The notes beneath the pieces were generated by a model. That model had not been told where the DNA came from. It saw only the letters and a list, made by a program, of their open reading frames with translations, and made no database searches. The position numbers were made by a program, and so were the translations under genes. Of a stretch of DNA of 64,000 nucleotides, positions 1-8,802 are shown in pieces (position 1 is the first letter of the stretch; each line of letters starts with the position of its first letter). This DNA is from Neobacillus driksii (lineage in GTDB: Bacteria; Bacillota; Bacilli; Bacillales; Cytobacillaceae): the NCBI RefSeq assembly GCF_013409995.1, contig NZ_JACCBX010000006.1, positions 308,437 to 372,436 of the forward strand, written 5' to 3'.

Positions 1-110
1 GGTATTGCGTGATTCACTCCGAATTACAGTTGCGGGACAGCGACGGACTTGCACCGTTCTTCCCTATTAAGCCAAGCCTCAGCTTGGCACCAATTCTTAC
101 ACGATATGTA
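1..110 (-). promoter_or_regulatory. Cobalamin riboswitch, partial (runs off left edge)
   Basis: Read on the minus strand, this stretch shows the 5' half of a cobalamin (AdoCbl) aptamer: a GGTGCC-type start, the conserved TTAATAGGGAA block, GGTGCAAGTCC and CCGCAACTGT. The B12 box and expression platform lie beyond base 1. The regulated gene is therefore to the left and transcribed leftwards, back to back with the riboswitch at 272-549. Confidence 0.85.
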
Positions 111-271
111 ATTGCCAATTAATATAACATATAAAAAATCGTTCGTACACAATTTTCTGAGAATTATTTTTGTTATTGTCAAAGTGAAAATAGTATATTA
201 TAGTTGAACCTATACAATATTTAGTAGTGAGTTATAAATTAAAACACTAAATATAGATAATAACCAATATG

Positions 272-549
272 AATGGTGTCTATATAGACTTAATAGGGAA
301 TCTGGTGAGAATCCAGAACTGTACCCGCAACTGTAAGTGCTGACGAAATAATGATATCCACTGTCTACGGACGGGAAGGGATTAGAGTAGGTGGAAGCAC
401 AAGCCAGGAAACCTGCCATTTCTATTAAGTATTATCTTCTTCGGGAGCTGGGAAGATATAACGAGGGTATCCTACTATTACAGTGAATGAGCCTGTATGA
501 TAGATTATTCCACGTTATCAAACCCATCTTCATAGATGGGCTTTTTTTG
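272..549 (+). promoter_or_regulatory. Cobalamin riboswitch with terminator, upstream of nrd operon
   Basis: The aptamer elements appear in order: TTAATAGGGAA near 290, a GGTGAGAATCC arm, CCCGCAACTGTAAG near 325, and the B12 box AGCCAGGAAACCTGCC near 401-416. A hairpin with AGATGGG arms and a T-tract at 522-549 is the apparent expression platform. By family knowledge, bound adenosylcobalamin should favour termination and shut off the B12-independent reductase when a B12-dependent enzyme can work. Whether the genome has a class II reductase cannot be seen here. Confidence 0.92.
522..549 (+). terminator. Riboswitch expression-platform terminator
   Basis: The arms ACCCATCT and AGATGGG surround a 4-base loop and are followed by seven T residues. 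It sits 45 bases upstream of the nrdA-like start, the position expected for riboswitch-controlled premature termination. Confidence 0.8.
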
Positions 550-594
550 TTTCACTCACGAAGTCATTATGAACAGAAATGAGGAATATTTAGT

Positions 595-2880
595 ATGGCA
601 ATAAAAAGTGTTTATTCTGAAAAAGATTCAGTTTTAATGGCAGTGAAAAGAGCATCTGAAAAATATAATCTGGACACCACTGAAATAGATAAAAAGATCG
701 CTAATCTTGAAGACTCTTCATTATATGAACAATCTCTTTTTTACGCATTAAATCAAATTTCAATGACCGAACCAAATTGGACATTTCTAGCAGCAAATCT
801 GTATTTAGACGAACTATATCGAAATGCTTCTAGCAGCAGGGGGTACAAGCCTGAAAATAAATATGGAGACTTTTACTCGCTGATTGCTGAATTAACAAGA
901 ATCGGAATCTATTCAGAGGATTTATTACATGATTATACAAAAGAAGAAATTGAGCTATTAGGCGCAGAAATAACAGCTGAACGTGACCATTTGTTTAATT
1001 ATATAGGGCTGTTTTTACTAGCGGACCGTTATTTGGCAAAGGATTACGAAGGGAAACTATATGAGTTGCCTCAAGAGCGCTTTATGATCATCGCCATGAC
1101 ATTGATGAGAAAAGAACAAAAGGCAAACAGGATAAACTTGGTAAAAGAGGCCTACTGGGCACTTAGCCACTTATATATGACCGTTGCTACACCCACTCTA
1201 TCAAATGCCGGAAAAAGCTTTGGGCAGCTCTCTTCCTGTTTTATTGATACAGTAGACGATTCTTTAGATGGAATTTATTTAAATAATTGGGATATTGCTA
1301 GATTAAGTAAAGATGGCGGCGGGCTAGGTGTTTATCTAGGCAAGGTACGTGCCTTAGGTTCAGATATCAAAAAATTCAAAGGTAATTCTTCTGGGGTGGT
1401 ACCATGGATTCGGCTTATAAATGATACAGCTGTGAGTGTTGACCAACTGGGCCAACGGCAGGGAGCGATTGCTGTTTATTTAGATGTTTTTCATAAGGAT
1501 ATTATGAATGGCTTTTTAGACTTAAAGACAAATAACGGGGACGAAAGACGAAAGGCACATGATATTTTTACAGGCGTGTCCATACCTGACTTGTTTATGA
1601 AGAAATTAGAAGAAGTAGATGAAAATGGACGAAGTGTTGGAGAATGGCATACCTTTTGTCCTCATCAAGTAAAACAAATAATGGGGTGGAAGGACCATGA
1701 TGGAAATCTTTTGGGCTTGGAAGATTTTTATGATGAGTGTGATGAGAAGTACTTTACCGAAAAGTATGAAGAAGCAGTAAACCATCCGTTTCTTCCTCGA
1801 AAAACCTATCGTGCCATGGATATTATGGCGAGGATTATGATTTCTCAATTAGAAACCGGTACGCCGTATATGTTTTATCGCGATGAGGTAAATCGTCAAA
1901 ATCCAAACAAACATGTTAGAGGAAAGGGTCGTGCGTCGATTTATTGCAGCAATTTGTGTACAGAGATAACACAAAATATGTCTGCCACAACGATTGTTAA
2001 AGAATATAAGGACGAAGATGGAAACATTGTCATCGTTCGAAAACCTGGGGACTTTGTTGTCTGCAATCTATCCTCTATTAATCTGCCTAAAGCTGTAAAA
2101 GGGAATGTACTTGAAAGATTAATCCCGATTCAAATGAGAATGCTAGACAATGTCATTGATCTCAACACCATTTCAGTCGGACAAGCGGAAGTGACAAATA
2201 AGCAATATCGCCCTGTTGGATTAGGTACGTTTGGCTGGCATCACCTCCTTGCGTTAGAAGGTCTCTATTGGGAATCTAATGAAGCGGTTGAATATGCTGA
2301 TCGTCTATATGAGGATATTGCTTACCTTACGATTCGTTCTTCGATGGCATTGGCTAAGGAAAAAGGCAGCTACGCAAAATTTGAAGGTTCAGAATGGCAA
2401 ACAGGTAAGTATTTTGAACGGAAAGGGTATAAATCTGAGCGATGGAACCAATTGATGGAGGAGATTTCGAGGAATGGGGTTAGAAATGGCTGGATGATGG
2501 CGATTGCTCCAAATTCATCTACCGCAAAGATTGGAGGTTCCACCGATGGGATCGATCCTTTGTATGCTGTCGAATATGCAGAGGAGAAGAAAAATTTCAA
2601 ATTTAAAGTAACGGCGCCTGATTTGGACCATAACAGTTACAACTTTTATCGACGAACTCGTCATGCATTAGATCAGACATGGAGTATTAGGCAAAACGCT
2701 GCCAGACAGCGTCATATCGACCAGTCGATTAGTTTCAATCTCTATGTTCGTCATGATATTAAAGCGGTAGAGTTATTAAATCTTCATAGGGAAGCATGGA
2801 AGCATGGCTTAAAAACGACTTATTACATAAGAAGTACTTCACAAACTGAGATAGAGGCATGTGAAGCGTGTCAGAGTTAG
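595..2880 (+). CDS. nrdA: Ribonucleoside-diphosphate reductase, large subunit (NrdA-like)
   Basis: This is the catalytic alpha subunit of an oxygen-using class I ribonucleotide reductase, which reduces NDPs to dNDPs. Active-site residues are visible: Cys215 and Cys490 (redox pair), Asn453-Cys455-Glu457 in the NLCTE motif (thiyl radical site), Tyr743-Tyr744 (radical path), and a C-terminal CEAC pair (Cys756, Cys759) for re-reduction. The N-terminus before the core is short, so any ATP cone looks truncated. The start has a GAGG site 9 bases upstream. The riboswitch at 272-549 controls it, and the small subunit follows after 26 bases. Subclass (Ia against a Mn-type variant) is inferred only. Confidence 0.93.
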   Translation: MAIKSVYSEKDSVLMAVKRASEKYNLDTTEIDKKIANLEDSSLYEQSLFYALNQISMTEPNWTFLAANLYLDELYRNASSSRGYKPENKYGDFYSLIAELTRIGIYSEDLLHDYTKEEIELLGAEITAERDHLFNYIGLFLLADRYLAKDYEGKLYELPQERFMIIAMTLMRKEQKANRINLVKEAYWALSHLYMTVATPTLSNAGKSFGQLSSCFIDTVDDSLDGIYLNNWDIARLSKDGGGLGVYLGKVRALGSDIKKFKGNSSGVVPWIRLINDTAVSVDQLGQRQGAIAVYLDVFHKDIMNGFLDLKTNNGDERRKAHDIFTGVSIPDLFMKKLEEVDENGRSVGEWHTFCPHQVKQIMGWKDHDGNLLGLEDFYDECDEKYFTEKYEEAVNHPFLPRKTYRAMDIMARIMISQLETGTPYMFYRDEVNRQNPNKHVRGKGRASIYCSNLCTEITQNMSATTIVKEYKDEDGNIVIVRKPGDFVVCNLSSINLPKAVKGNVLERLIPIQMRMLDNVIDLNTISVGQAEVTNKQYRPVGLGTFGWHHLLALEGLYWESNEAVEYADRLYEDIAYLTIRSSMALAKEKGSYAKFEGSEWQTGKYFERKGYKSERWNQLMEEISRNGVRNGWMMAIAPNSSTAKIGGSTDGIDPLYAVEYAEEKKNFKFKVTAPDLDHNSYNFYRRTRHALDQTWSIRQNAARQRHIDQSISFNLYVRHDIKAVELLNLHREAWKHGLKTTYYIRSTSQTEIEACEACQS

Positions 2881-2906
2881 TACAGAACAATTAGGGAGGT
2901 TTATTT

Positions 2907-3950
2907 ATGATTGATACACCATTAACCAAAATACAATTACTAAATCCTGAATTTCCAAACAAATCCACCGGAATCATAAATGGAAAGTCATCGGGAATCC
3001 TTAACTGGAATGATATTGCCTATCCAAAAATGTACGATTTATATCAAACTCTATTATCAAATTTTTGGAAACCGCAGGAAATTAATATGCAGGATGATAT
3101 AAAACAATGGGATTCCCTTAATAATCAAGAAAAAGATGTGTTTCTACGTATTAATACTCAGCTTGCTTCTCTTGATAGCCTGCAGACACCAACCATGAGC
3201 CAAGTCATGGATTATGTGAGTGATTCTAGTTTTAAAGCGATCTTTGCTGTTATTTCACAACAAGAAGCCGTTCATAATGAATCGTATTCATATATCCTAA
3301 GCTCGCTTATTCCCATAGGCGAACAAAATGACCGATTTAATCAAGCGAAAAGTGATCACATAGTCCGAAAACGAAATCAACTAATTTTAGATTCCTATGA
3401 GGAGTTTAGACAAAATCCAACGCCGCAAACGTTGTTCAAGTTATGTGTAAACTCCATTAACCTGGAGGGGATTTATTTTTACGCAGGTTTTGCCTTTTTC
3501 TATCATTTAGCACGTCAGCAAAAAATGCTGAAAACAAGTACGATGATTAGTTATATTCAACGGGATGAAATGCAGCATGCCTACTTTATTGCCCAATTCG
3601 TTCGAATCCTTTTAACAGAAAATCCTGAGCTTCATACAAATGAAAATATTAACTATATCTATCGAACGATTAACGAAGCGGTTGAGTTGGAAAAAGAGTG
3701 GGCTCACTATATTTTAGCTGAAATCAAAGGATTCGATATAGAGGAATTTGAAAGCTACGTAGAATATTTAGCAAATAAACGGTTAAGACAGCTTGGTTTG
3801 AAAAATCATTATGAGGAAAGAAACAATCCAATGCCGTGGATTCAAATTTTTGGAGATGAAATGATGAATGAGACAAAATCGGATTTCTTCGAACAAAAGT
3901 CCAGAACCTATTCAAAGGTCTCACAATCCAATGGATTTGACGAACTGTAA
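2907..3950 (+). CDS. nrdB: Ribonucleoside-diphosphate reductase, small subunit (NrdB-like)
   Basis: This is the radical-generating beta subunit that works with the preceding gene. All diiron/dimanganese ligands can be matched: Asp90, Glu120, His123, Glu187, Glu221 and His224. The radical tyrosine is present as Tyr127 in the EAVHNESY segment, so this is a tyrosyl-radical type rather than a Tyr-less class Ic protein. The 347-aa length is normal for the family. An AGGGAGG site precedes the ATG. Its last 20 bases overlap the start of the flavodoxin gene, which points to translational coupling. Confidence 0.94.
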   Translation: MIDTPLTKIQLLNPEFPNKSTGIINGKSSGILNWNDIAYPKMYDLYQTLLSNFWKPQEINMQDDIKQWDSLNNQEKDVFLRINTQLASLDSLQTPTMSQVMDYVSDSSFKAIFAVISQQEAVHNESYSYILSSLIPIGEQNDRFNQAKSDHIVRKRNQLILDSYEEFRQNPTPQTLFKLCVNSINLEGIYFYAGFAFFYHLARQQKMLKTSTMISYIQRDEMQHAYFIAQFVRILLTENPELHTNENINYIYRTINEAVELEKEWAHYILAEIKGFDIEEFESYVEYLANKRLRQLGLKNHYEERNNPMPWIQIFGDEMMNETKSDFFEQKSRTYSKVSQSNGFDEL

Positions 3951-4425
3951 ATTATCAATTGCGATTGTTTACGCGTCGGTATCAGGTAACACGAAAGAGT
4001 TGGCCAAGGAGCTTTATCAAATCTTTTTAAAGAAGTCGGTTGGGATATCTTTTTATAGTATAGAAGAGTTTTGTGTATCTGACTTATGTCATTATGATGC
4101 AATAGCTATCGGAACGTACACGTGGGGTAATGGTGATATCCCAAAGGAAATGGGGCAACTCTATAAAGCATTTGAATCGATTAGTAGAAAAGACATGACA
4201 ACTGCTGTATTTGGAACAGGAGATAGCTGTTATCCCAGGTTTTGTGGAGCAGTTGACCGATATCGAGATATGTTGTACGTTCATACGAACTTAGCTGCGA
4301 CATTGAAAGTAGAACTCCGGCCACAAATTCAGGATATACAGCGTTGCGAAAAGTTTGTTGAAGCGCTGCTATTGCGTGCTAGAATGTATAGCTATCCGCA
4401 AGTAAATTCGGCTATCCGCAAGTAA
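3931..4425 (+). CDS. Flavodoxin (NrdI-like role likely)
   Basis: This is a 164-aa FMN-binding flavodoxin. The phosphate loop SVSGNTKELA lies near residues 15-24 and the flavin-contacting GTYTWGNGDIP near 56-66. In reductase operons such proteins (NrdI or flavodoxin) supply electrons or oxidant to build the beta-subunit cofactor; that role here is inferred from position. The chosen ATG overlaps the end of nrdB; a longer in-frame start inside nrdB is unlikely. The C-terminal residues SYPQVNSAIRK and the stop codon are encoded by the first two units of the 20-bp tandem repeat, so the original C-terminus may have been replaced. Confidence 0.8.
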   Translation: MDLTNCKLSIAIVYASVSGNTKELAKELYQIFLKKSVGISFYSIEEFCVSDLCHYDAIAIGTYTWGNGDIPKEMGQLYKAFESISRKDMTTAVFGTGDSCYPRFCGAVDRYRDMLYVHTNLAATLKVELRPQIQDIQRCEKFVEALLLRARMYSYPQVNSAIRK

Positions 4426-4642
4426 ATTGGGTTATCCGCAAGTAAATCGCGTTATCCGCAAGTAAATTGAGTTATCCGCAAGTAAACTGGGTTATCCGCA
4501 AGTAAATTGAGTTATCCGCAAGTAAACTCGCGTTATCCGCAAGTAAACTCGCGTTATCCGCAAGTAAATTGAGTTATCCGCAAGTAAATTGGGTTATCCG
4601 CAAGTAAATTCGGCTATCCGCAAGTAAATTGGGTTATCCGCA
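4392..4642 (+). repeat. Tandem repeat, 20-21 bp unit, 12 full copies plus a partial
   Basis: The unit is TTATCCGCAAGTAAATTGGG with variation confined to the last five or six bases (TTGAG, CTGGG, CTCGCG, TTCGG). Ten copies are 20 bp and two are 21 bp. The array begins inside the 3' end of the flavodoxin gene and supplies its stop codon. It has no spacers of CRISPR type and no obvious hairpin. Confidence 0.95.
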
Positions 4643-4723
4643 TAATTTCAAAGTGCATAAGACGTGCCTCAGGAGAATAAATATCAACTTAGTGTGGGTA
4701 TTTTTTTCCTAGGAGGAATAGAA

Positions 4724-5521
4724 ATGGATCAAGTTTTTGAAAGGTCAGCCAGATTTGAACACCGTTTTTGGCTTCAAATATTAGGTGATCATTCTAGGTT
4801 TATATTTGAAGCCCTTGCCCCCATTCAAAAAGTTGAGATTGAGCAGGCAGCAAATTTTATTAACATATTTGATACACTTTTAGAACGAGCAAAATCTGCA
4901 CCACTGACACAACTAGCAGATCAAGTAGAACCAGAGGTACTAAAATTACGGGAATTCAAGTTAGAATTAATAAGACAACACCTTATAGGAAAAATCAAAA
5001 TTCACCTTTCACCTACGTTTATCAATCATATGGTTAATGAATTAGAAGAATATGCAAGGATTCTAAATCATTTAAAAGAGGGAAGAGTCCCACCTGTTTA
5101 CCATGAACTACATCATCACCTTTTATGGTTATTAGATGCAGCCGGTCATTCAGATGCTATCTATACAAATTTAGATGGTGTTGAAAAGCAATTAAGGAAG
5201 AAAAGTAAGACATTTAAGAAAGAGTTTGAAGGCTTTTATCTAAAAGCAGTAGAGCTGGCAGGATATTTAAGGACCAATTTAACTGAGTTTCCAGCTTTGA
5301 CAAAAATGACGAATGACGCACAATTAGAAATTAAGTTATTTCAAAATTTCTTAACGGAACTAGAAGAATTAGAACTAAGTAATCAAGCATTAGGAACATT
5401 TGCACCGTTGATGGCCGATCATATGTACCGGGAAGAATGTTATTACCTAATGAAATTAGCTGAATCCGCAAACATTGAGCCGCCAAATTGTGATCCTGCT
5501 AAACCTCGGCTAAAGGAATGA
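4724..5521 (+). CDS. DUF2935 family protein
   Basis: The 265-aa protein begins MDQVFERSARFEHRFWLQIL, matching the pattern I associate with Bacillales DUF2935 proteins. It is mostly helical and acidic. It has two similar halves, each starting with a His-containing helix (FEHRFW near residue 11; HHHLLWLLDAA near 130), which may be metal-binding, but no reaction is known to me. The ATG at 4724 has AGGAGG seven bases upstream, so it is preferred to the in-frame start 60 bases earlier. It is followed by its own terminator and appears to be a single-gene unit. Confidence 0.75.
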   Translation: MDQVFERSARFEHRFWLQILGDHSRFIFEALAPIQKVEIEQAANFINIFDTLLERAKSAPLTQLADQVEPEVLKLREFKLELIRQHLIGKIKIHLSPTFINHMVNELEEYARILNHLKEGRVPPVYHELHHHLLWLLDAAGHSDAIYTNLDGVEKQLRKKSKTFKKEFEGFYLKAVELAGYLRTNLTEFPALTKMTNDAQLEIKLFQNFLTELEELELSNQALGTFAPLMADHMYREECYYLMKLAESANIEPPNCDPAKPRLKE

Positions 5522-5544
5522 GAACAATTAATACATTAGCCACT

Positions 5545-5582
5545 GAAGTGTTCAGGGATATATCCTCCTGAACACTTTTTTG
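5545..5582 (+). terminator. Intrinsic terminator after DUF2935 gene
   Basis: The arms AAGTGTTCAGG and CCTGAACACTT are followed by a run of T. It lies 24 bases after the stop codon. Confidence 0.9.
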
Positions 5583-5667
5583 TGTCTAAGTAACTAAGAT
5601 GTTTTGTTTGATAAAGACCAGAAAAGGGGAAACACTATTCATCATTAATACTTTAGGGGGGAAAATA

Positions 5668-6492
5668 ATGCTTTGGAAAGGAAGACGGCAAAGTTCAAAT
5701 GTTGAGGATCGCAGAGGTATGGGCATGGGTGGAAAAACGGTAATTGGAGGAGGGATTGGCAGTATTGTGGTTATTCTCCTCTTTGCACTGCTCGGGGGGA
5801 ACCCAGGAGATTTAATAAACACGACTCCAACCAATCAAAACACTCCTATGAATGTATCTACACAAGAAGAGGAATTGGCGGATTTCGTTTCTGTAGTCCT
5901 TGCTGATACAGAAGATGTATGGTCAGCGGAATTCGAAAAGCGAGGGATGGAATACGAGAATCCTAAACTGGTTTTGTTTAGGGATAGCGTTCAGTCGGCT
6001 TGTGGTGCGGCTAATTCCGCTGTGGGACCTTTCTATTGTCCGGGGGATCACAAACTTTATATTGATTTAAGTTTTTATCAGGAACTAAAGCAAAGATTCC
6101 AAGCACCTGGAGACTTTGCAATGGCGTATGTAATTGCCCATGAGGTAGGGCACCATGTCCAGACCCTTTTACATAGTGGAGAAGAAGCTTCACCAGCCGA
6201 GAAGCGGACCAATGAGTATTCAGTTCGATTTGAATTGCAAGCGGACTACTTGGCCGGTGTTTGGGGGCACTTTGCAGAAGGAAAGGGCTACCTAGAAAAG
6301 GGAGACCTTGAAGAGGCACTAAATGCAGCACATGCGGTTGGAGATGATACTATCCAGAAAAAAGCGCAAGGCTATGTTGTACCTGATAGCTTTACACACG
6401 GAACCTCTGAGCAAAGGGAGAGATGGTTTAATAAAGGATTCAAAAGCGGTACCTTAGAGGGCGGAGACACATTTAACGCAAAAAGCCTTTAA
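5668..6492 (+). CDS. Neutral zinc metallopeptidase, YpfJ type (PF04228)
   Basis: A 274-aa membrane-anchored putative zinc peptidase. A basic N-terminus with the RRQSSNVEDRRG motif typical of this family is followed by one glycine-rich transmembrane segment (about residues 25-50), then a soluble domain. The zinc motif is HEVGHH (His158, Glu159, His162), with a likely third ligand in the ELQADYLAGVW segment. The start at 5668 is chosen because AGGGGGG lies 7 bases upstream. The substrate is unknown. It stands alone between two terminators. Confidence 0.88.
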   Translation: MLWKGRRQSSNVEDRRGMGMGGKTVIGGGIGSIVVILLFALLGGNPGDLINTTPTNQNTPMNVSTQEEELADFVSVVLADTEDVWSAEFEKRGMEYENPKLVLFRDSVQSACGAANSAVGPFYCPGDHKLYIDLSFYQELKQRFQAPGDFAMAYVIAHEVGHHVQTLLHSGEEASPAEKRTNEYSVRFELQADYLAGVWGHFAEGKGYLEKGDLEEALNAAHAVGDDTIQKKAQGYVVPDSFTHGTSEQRERWFNKGFKSGTLEGGDTFNAKSL

Positions 6493-6509
6493 AAAACGGA
6501 ATGTATTTT

Positions 6510-6541
6510 GGATGGACTCTATTGGGGTCCGTCCTCATTTA
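6510..6541. terminator. Hairpin between convergent genes
   Basis: GGATGGAC pairs with GTCCGTCC around an 8-9 base loop, at the meeting point of the peptidase gene and the minus-strand ART-like gene. The T-tract is weak, so its terminator role is only probable. Confidence 0.5.
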
Positions 6542-7090
6542 AACGTCTAAAGGAATAACCTCTGTGATAAGCAGTGAGTCCTCCGAAAAAATGCAGTACA
6601 AATCTGTCATCATATTATGGATGAGAGCCTTTTTTATTAATAAGCCTTCATATCCCTGTTTGATCAGGCTCTTACGAAATGCTGTATTTGCTTCTTCTTT
6701 ATTTAAGAGGATAGCACCATCTTTCCAGGTAACGTTTCTTTTTTTTGTACCTAAGTAATCACAAAATTGGTCACGTTCCCTCATAAATAGATCGTATGAT
6801 TCCTCTGTATTTGATTCGTAAATCTTTAAATTCGGTTCATCTACATAAACTTTATAGATATAGCCGCTAGAAGGTTTTTTATATTGAACGATCTTTGGTT
6901 CTCCATTCTCCCAAAACTCTTTCTTTGATTTTTCGATCACCGTCTCAGAACCAGTAGCAAAAGGTTTTGCTGTATGGATATCCGAAGTAAACCAAAATCC
7001 AATTGTATTGATATCATTACCTAAATTTTGGACTACCGTTTCTTTGTTGAAATTTTGAAAATTTTTTATCGACCCATGGTAAACAATCAT
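6539..7090 (-). CDS. ADP-ribosyltransferase-like protein (weak assignment)
   Basis: The 183-aa soluble protein begins MIVYHGSIKNFQNF and continues with GFWFTSDIHTAKPFA. This pattern (Y-H-G near the N-terminus, then G-x-W/Y-F-T and an A-x-x-F/Y-A helix) recalls ART-fold domains found in phage polyvalent and toxin proteins. A clear catalytic Glu motif could not be fixed, so an enzyme activity is not claimed. The third of three clustered ATGs (7090) is chosen because GGAGGT sits 7 bases upstream of it. No antitoxin-like partner gene is next to it. Confidence 0.6.
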   Translation of the reverse strand: MIVYHGSIKNFQNFNKETVVQNLGNDINTIGFWFTSDIHTAKPFATGSETVIEKSKKEFWENGEPKIVQYKKPSSGYIYKVYVDEPNLKIYESNTEESYDLFMRERDQFCDYLGTKKRNVTWKDGAILLNKEEANTAFRKSLIKQGYEGLLIKKALIHNMMTDLYCIFSEDSLLITEVIPLDV

Positions 7091-7168
7091 GCTCATGACC
7101 TCCATTATTATTTTACCCCAAGTTTTAGATTAATCATCTTAAACCGAGAAAATTTCTAACAAACAGTA

Positions 7169-7198
7169 GAACCCACTAAATTAATACTAGTGGGTTTT
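7169..7198. terminator. Hairpin terminator after AEC transporter gene
   Basis: ACCCACTA and TAGTGGGT are perfect arms. It lies ten bases beyond the stop codon of the minus-strand transporter gene. The best T-tract is on the plus strand, so bidirectional use is possible. Confidence 0.6.
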
Positions 7199-7207
7199 GA
7201 GTCTTTA

Positions 7208-8116
7208 TTAAATAAAGTTTGCGAAAATATACAAAATAACAATACTAATTAAAATTGTTATATTGGACATCGTGGCTATAAAACGGGTGCTGTTCGTACT
7301 ATATTTGAATTCAACCGCAAATGTTAGAGCAGAAGCTGCAACTGGCAGTAACATTCCAATCAGAATGGTATATCGGAACATGGTATCGAAGGGAAGGATG
7401 AAGTATAAGACTAAACCAACGATAAGACCTAAACCATATCGGAAAGCCAAAAATTTCATCATAGGCTTTAAGAATTGTTTATCAAATTTAAAATTTAAAA
7501 AGAGTCCTAATAACAATAAAGACAACGGCATATTTGCTCCGGAGATTTTACTAGCTACATTAATGATTGTATCTGGTAGCTGGATATGGATTAGATTTAA
7601 AATACTAGCAATTAGATAGGTCATTAATGGAATAGACTTGCCCAATTTCTTCAGAATTTCCACAGGATTTAGTTTGAGACCTTCTTCTGAATAATAACTT
7701 GCAAAAATAAAACAAATTCCGAAAACGATAAATGATGATCCAACATCAAACATACTAAAATAAGTTAAGCCATCTATTCCCCAGATTGCATAAACTAAAG
7801 GAAATGCAAATAAGCCTACATTAAACCCCGAAGATAGCATTAAAAGTGAACCCTTTAGTTCTCTATCTTCATTTTTAAACACGAATAAACCCAAACAGGC
7901 TGTGATAATTCCAAAAGCGAGTACAATTACGGGTAAAAGGATTAAAGACGTTTCTATCTTTACGGAATCAAATGTTACAAGAACCAAGGCAGGCAGGGTG
8001 ATTTTAAAAATAATTTTTGAAATCACTGACCCATCTTTTTCTTGTAAAATATTTAAACGTTTTAACAGATACCCAAATCCAATGATGATAATAATATAAA
8101 GAAATTCCTGATTCAT
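7208..8116 (-). CDS. AEC (auxin efflux carrier) family transporter
   Basis: A 302-aa integral membrane protein with about ten hydrophobic helices, two sets of five as in the AEC/BART fold. The N-terminal half has GFGYLLKRLNILQ and FKITLPALVLVTF, typical of bacterial AEC permeases that move organic acids such as malate or malonate. The substrate here cannot be told. A GAGGAGC ribosome site precedes the ATG. No linked metabolic gene is adjacent. Confidence 0.88.
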   Translation of the reverse strand: MNQEFLYIIIIIGFGYLLKRLNILQEKDGSVISKIIFKITLPALVLVTFDSVKIETSLILLPVIVLAFGIITACLGLFVFKNEDRELKGSLLMLSSGFNVGLFAFPLVYAIWGIDGLTYFSMFDVGSSFIVFGICFIFASYYSEEGLKLNPVEILKKLGKSIPLMTYLIASILNLIHIQLPDTIINVASKISGANMPLSLLLLGLFLNFKFDKQFLKPMMKFLAFRYGLGLIVGLVLYFILPFDTMFRYTILIGMLLPVAASALTFAVEFKYSTNSTRFIATMSNITILISIVILYIFANFI

Positions 8117-8269
8117 AAAAAAGCTCCTCTACGAAGTATCTTAAGTTGAGTTTCTGTCTAACTCTTATTAAACCATAAATTCAATCATTTTTAATAGAAT
8201 TAGTTCTGCTGTATATTTCTCTTCTGCTCTATAGATAATATAACTGATTAACTAAAGGAGATGACTAGA

Positions 8270-8416
8270 ATGAAGACTAAGGATGATTTTAAAACAGGAG
8301 CAAAAGTAACTGCGGATAATCAAATTTACGGAACCCCGAATAGCAAAAGCAAAGATGGTACCGGCGACTCACCGAATGACAATGTTGGTAGGAACAAAAA
8401 GGGACTTGATCGTTAA
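8270..8416 (+). CDS. Small hydrophilic protein, 48 aa
   Basis: A short gene with a good ribosome site (AAAGGAG, 9 bases before ATG) and a strong terminator directly after. The peptide begins MKTKDDFKTGAKVTADNQIY and ends NVGRNKKGLDR. It is charged, without a signal or membrane segment. I recognise no family; it resembles the many small sporulation or stress proteins of bacilli only in general character. Confidence 0.6.
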   Translation: MKTKDDFKTGAKVTADNQIYGTPNSKSKDGTGDSPNDNVGRNKKGLDR

Positions 8417-8421
8417 TGAAG

Positions 8422-8450
8422 CAGCCAATTTATATTGGCTGTTTTTTTTC
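8422..8450 (+). terminator. Intrinsic terminator
   Basis: CAGCCAA and TTGGCTG arms around a short loop, followed by eight T residues, just after the 48-aa gene. Confidence 0.9.
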
Positions 8451-8471
8451 ACAATATTAGGTGAGGACTGA

Positions 8472-8759
8472 ATGGGAAATAAAAATCTAAGCGAACAAGA
8501 GTGGGTTTTCAATTATCTAAAGAAAAGTAATAAACCCTTGCCTCTCGTTTTAGGTTCGAGAGGCACTTGGGGGATAAATGGAAATAAGGCGATCATTTTA
8601 GTGGCATTTAGTCTCCCTGATATAGCTGTTATGAGAGATCTGCACAATGTTAGTAAAAATCCTATACGAGAAATGAAATATAAAGATATCGTTTATTACG
8701 CGGTAAATATAGTAGCTAAAAAACAAGTGGAGTACGTGATTGATTATTGGAAAGAATAA
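8472..8759 (+). CDS. Hypothetical protein, 95 aa
   Basis: A small soluble mixed alpha/beta protein with an AGGTGAGG ribosome site. Sequence features: a basic N-terminus, a central GSRGTWGINGNKAIIL strand-turn-strand segment and a C-terminal helix VEYVIDYWKE. No family recognised. The next gene (broken glycosylase) starts 44 bases downstream, so the two may share a transcript. Confidence 0.55.
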   Translation: MGNKNLSEQEWVFNYLKKSNKPLPLVLGSRGTWGINGNKAIILVAFSLPDIAVMRDLHNVSKNPIREMKYKDIVYYAVNIVAKKQVEYVIDYWKE

Positions 8760-8802
8760 AAAACATTCATTAAATGAAAACGAGTATCAGGAGATGGAAG
8801 CT

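Noticed and set aside
210..419. 69-codon minus-strand frame over the cobalamin riboswitch
   Set aside because: It overlaps a conserved RNA aptamer on the other strand and has no coding character.
4392..4642. CRISPR-like array
   Set aside because: The repeats are directly adjacent without unique spacers of constant length, and no cas genes are near.
4664..4723. Upstream in-frame start for the DUF2935 gene
   Set aside because: The downstream ATG at 4724 has a strong AGGAGG site and matches the usual family N-terminus.
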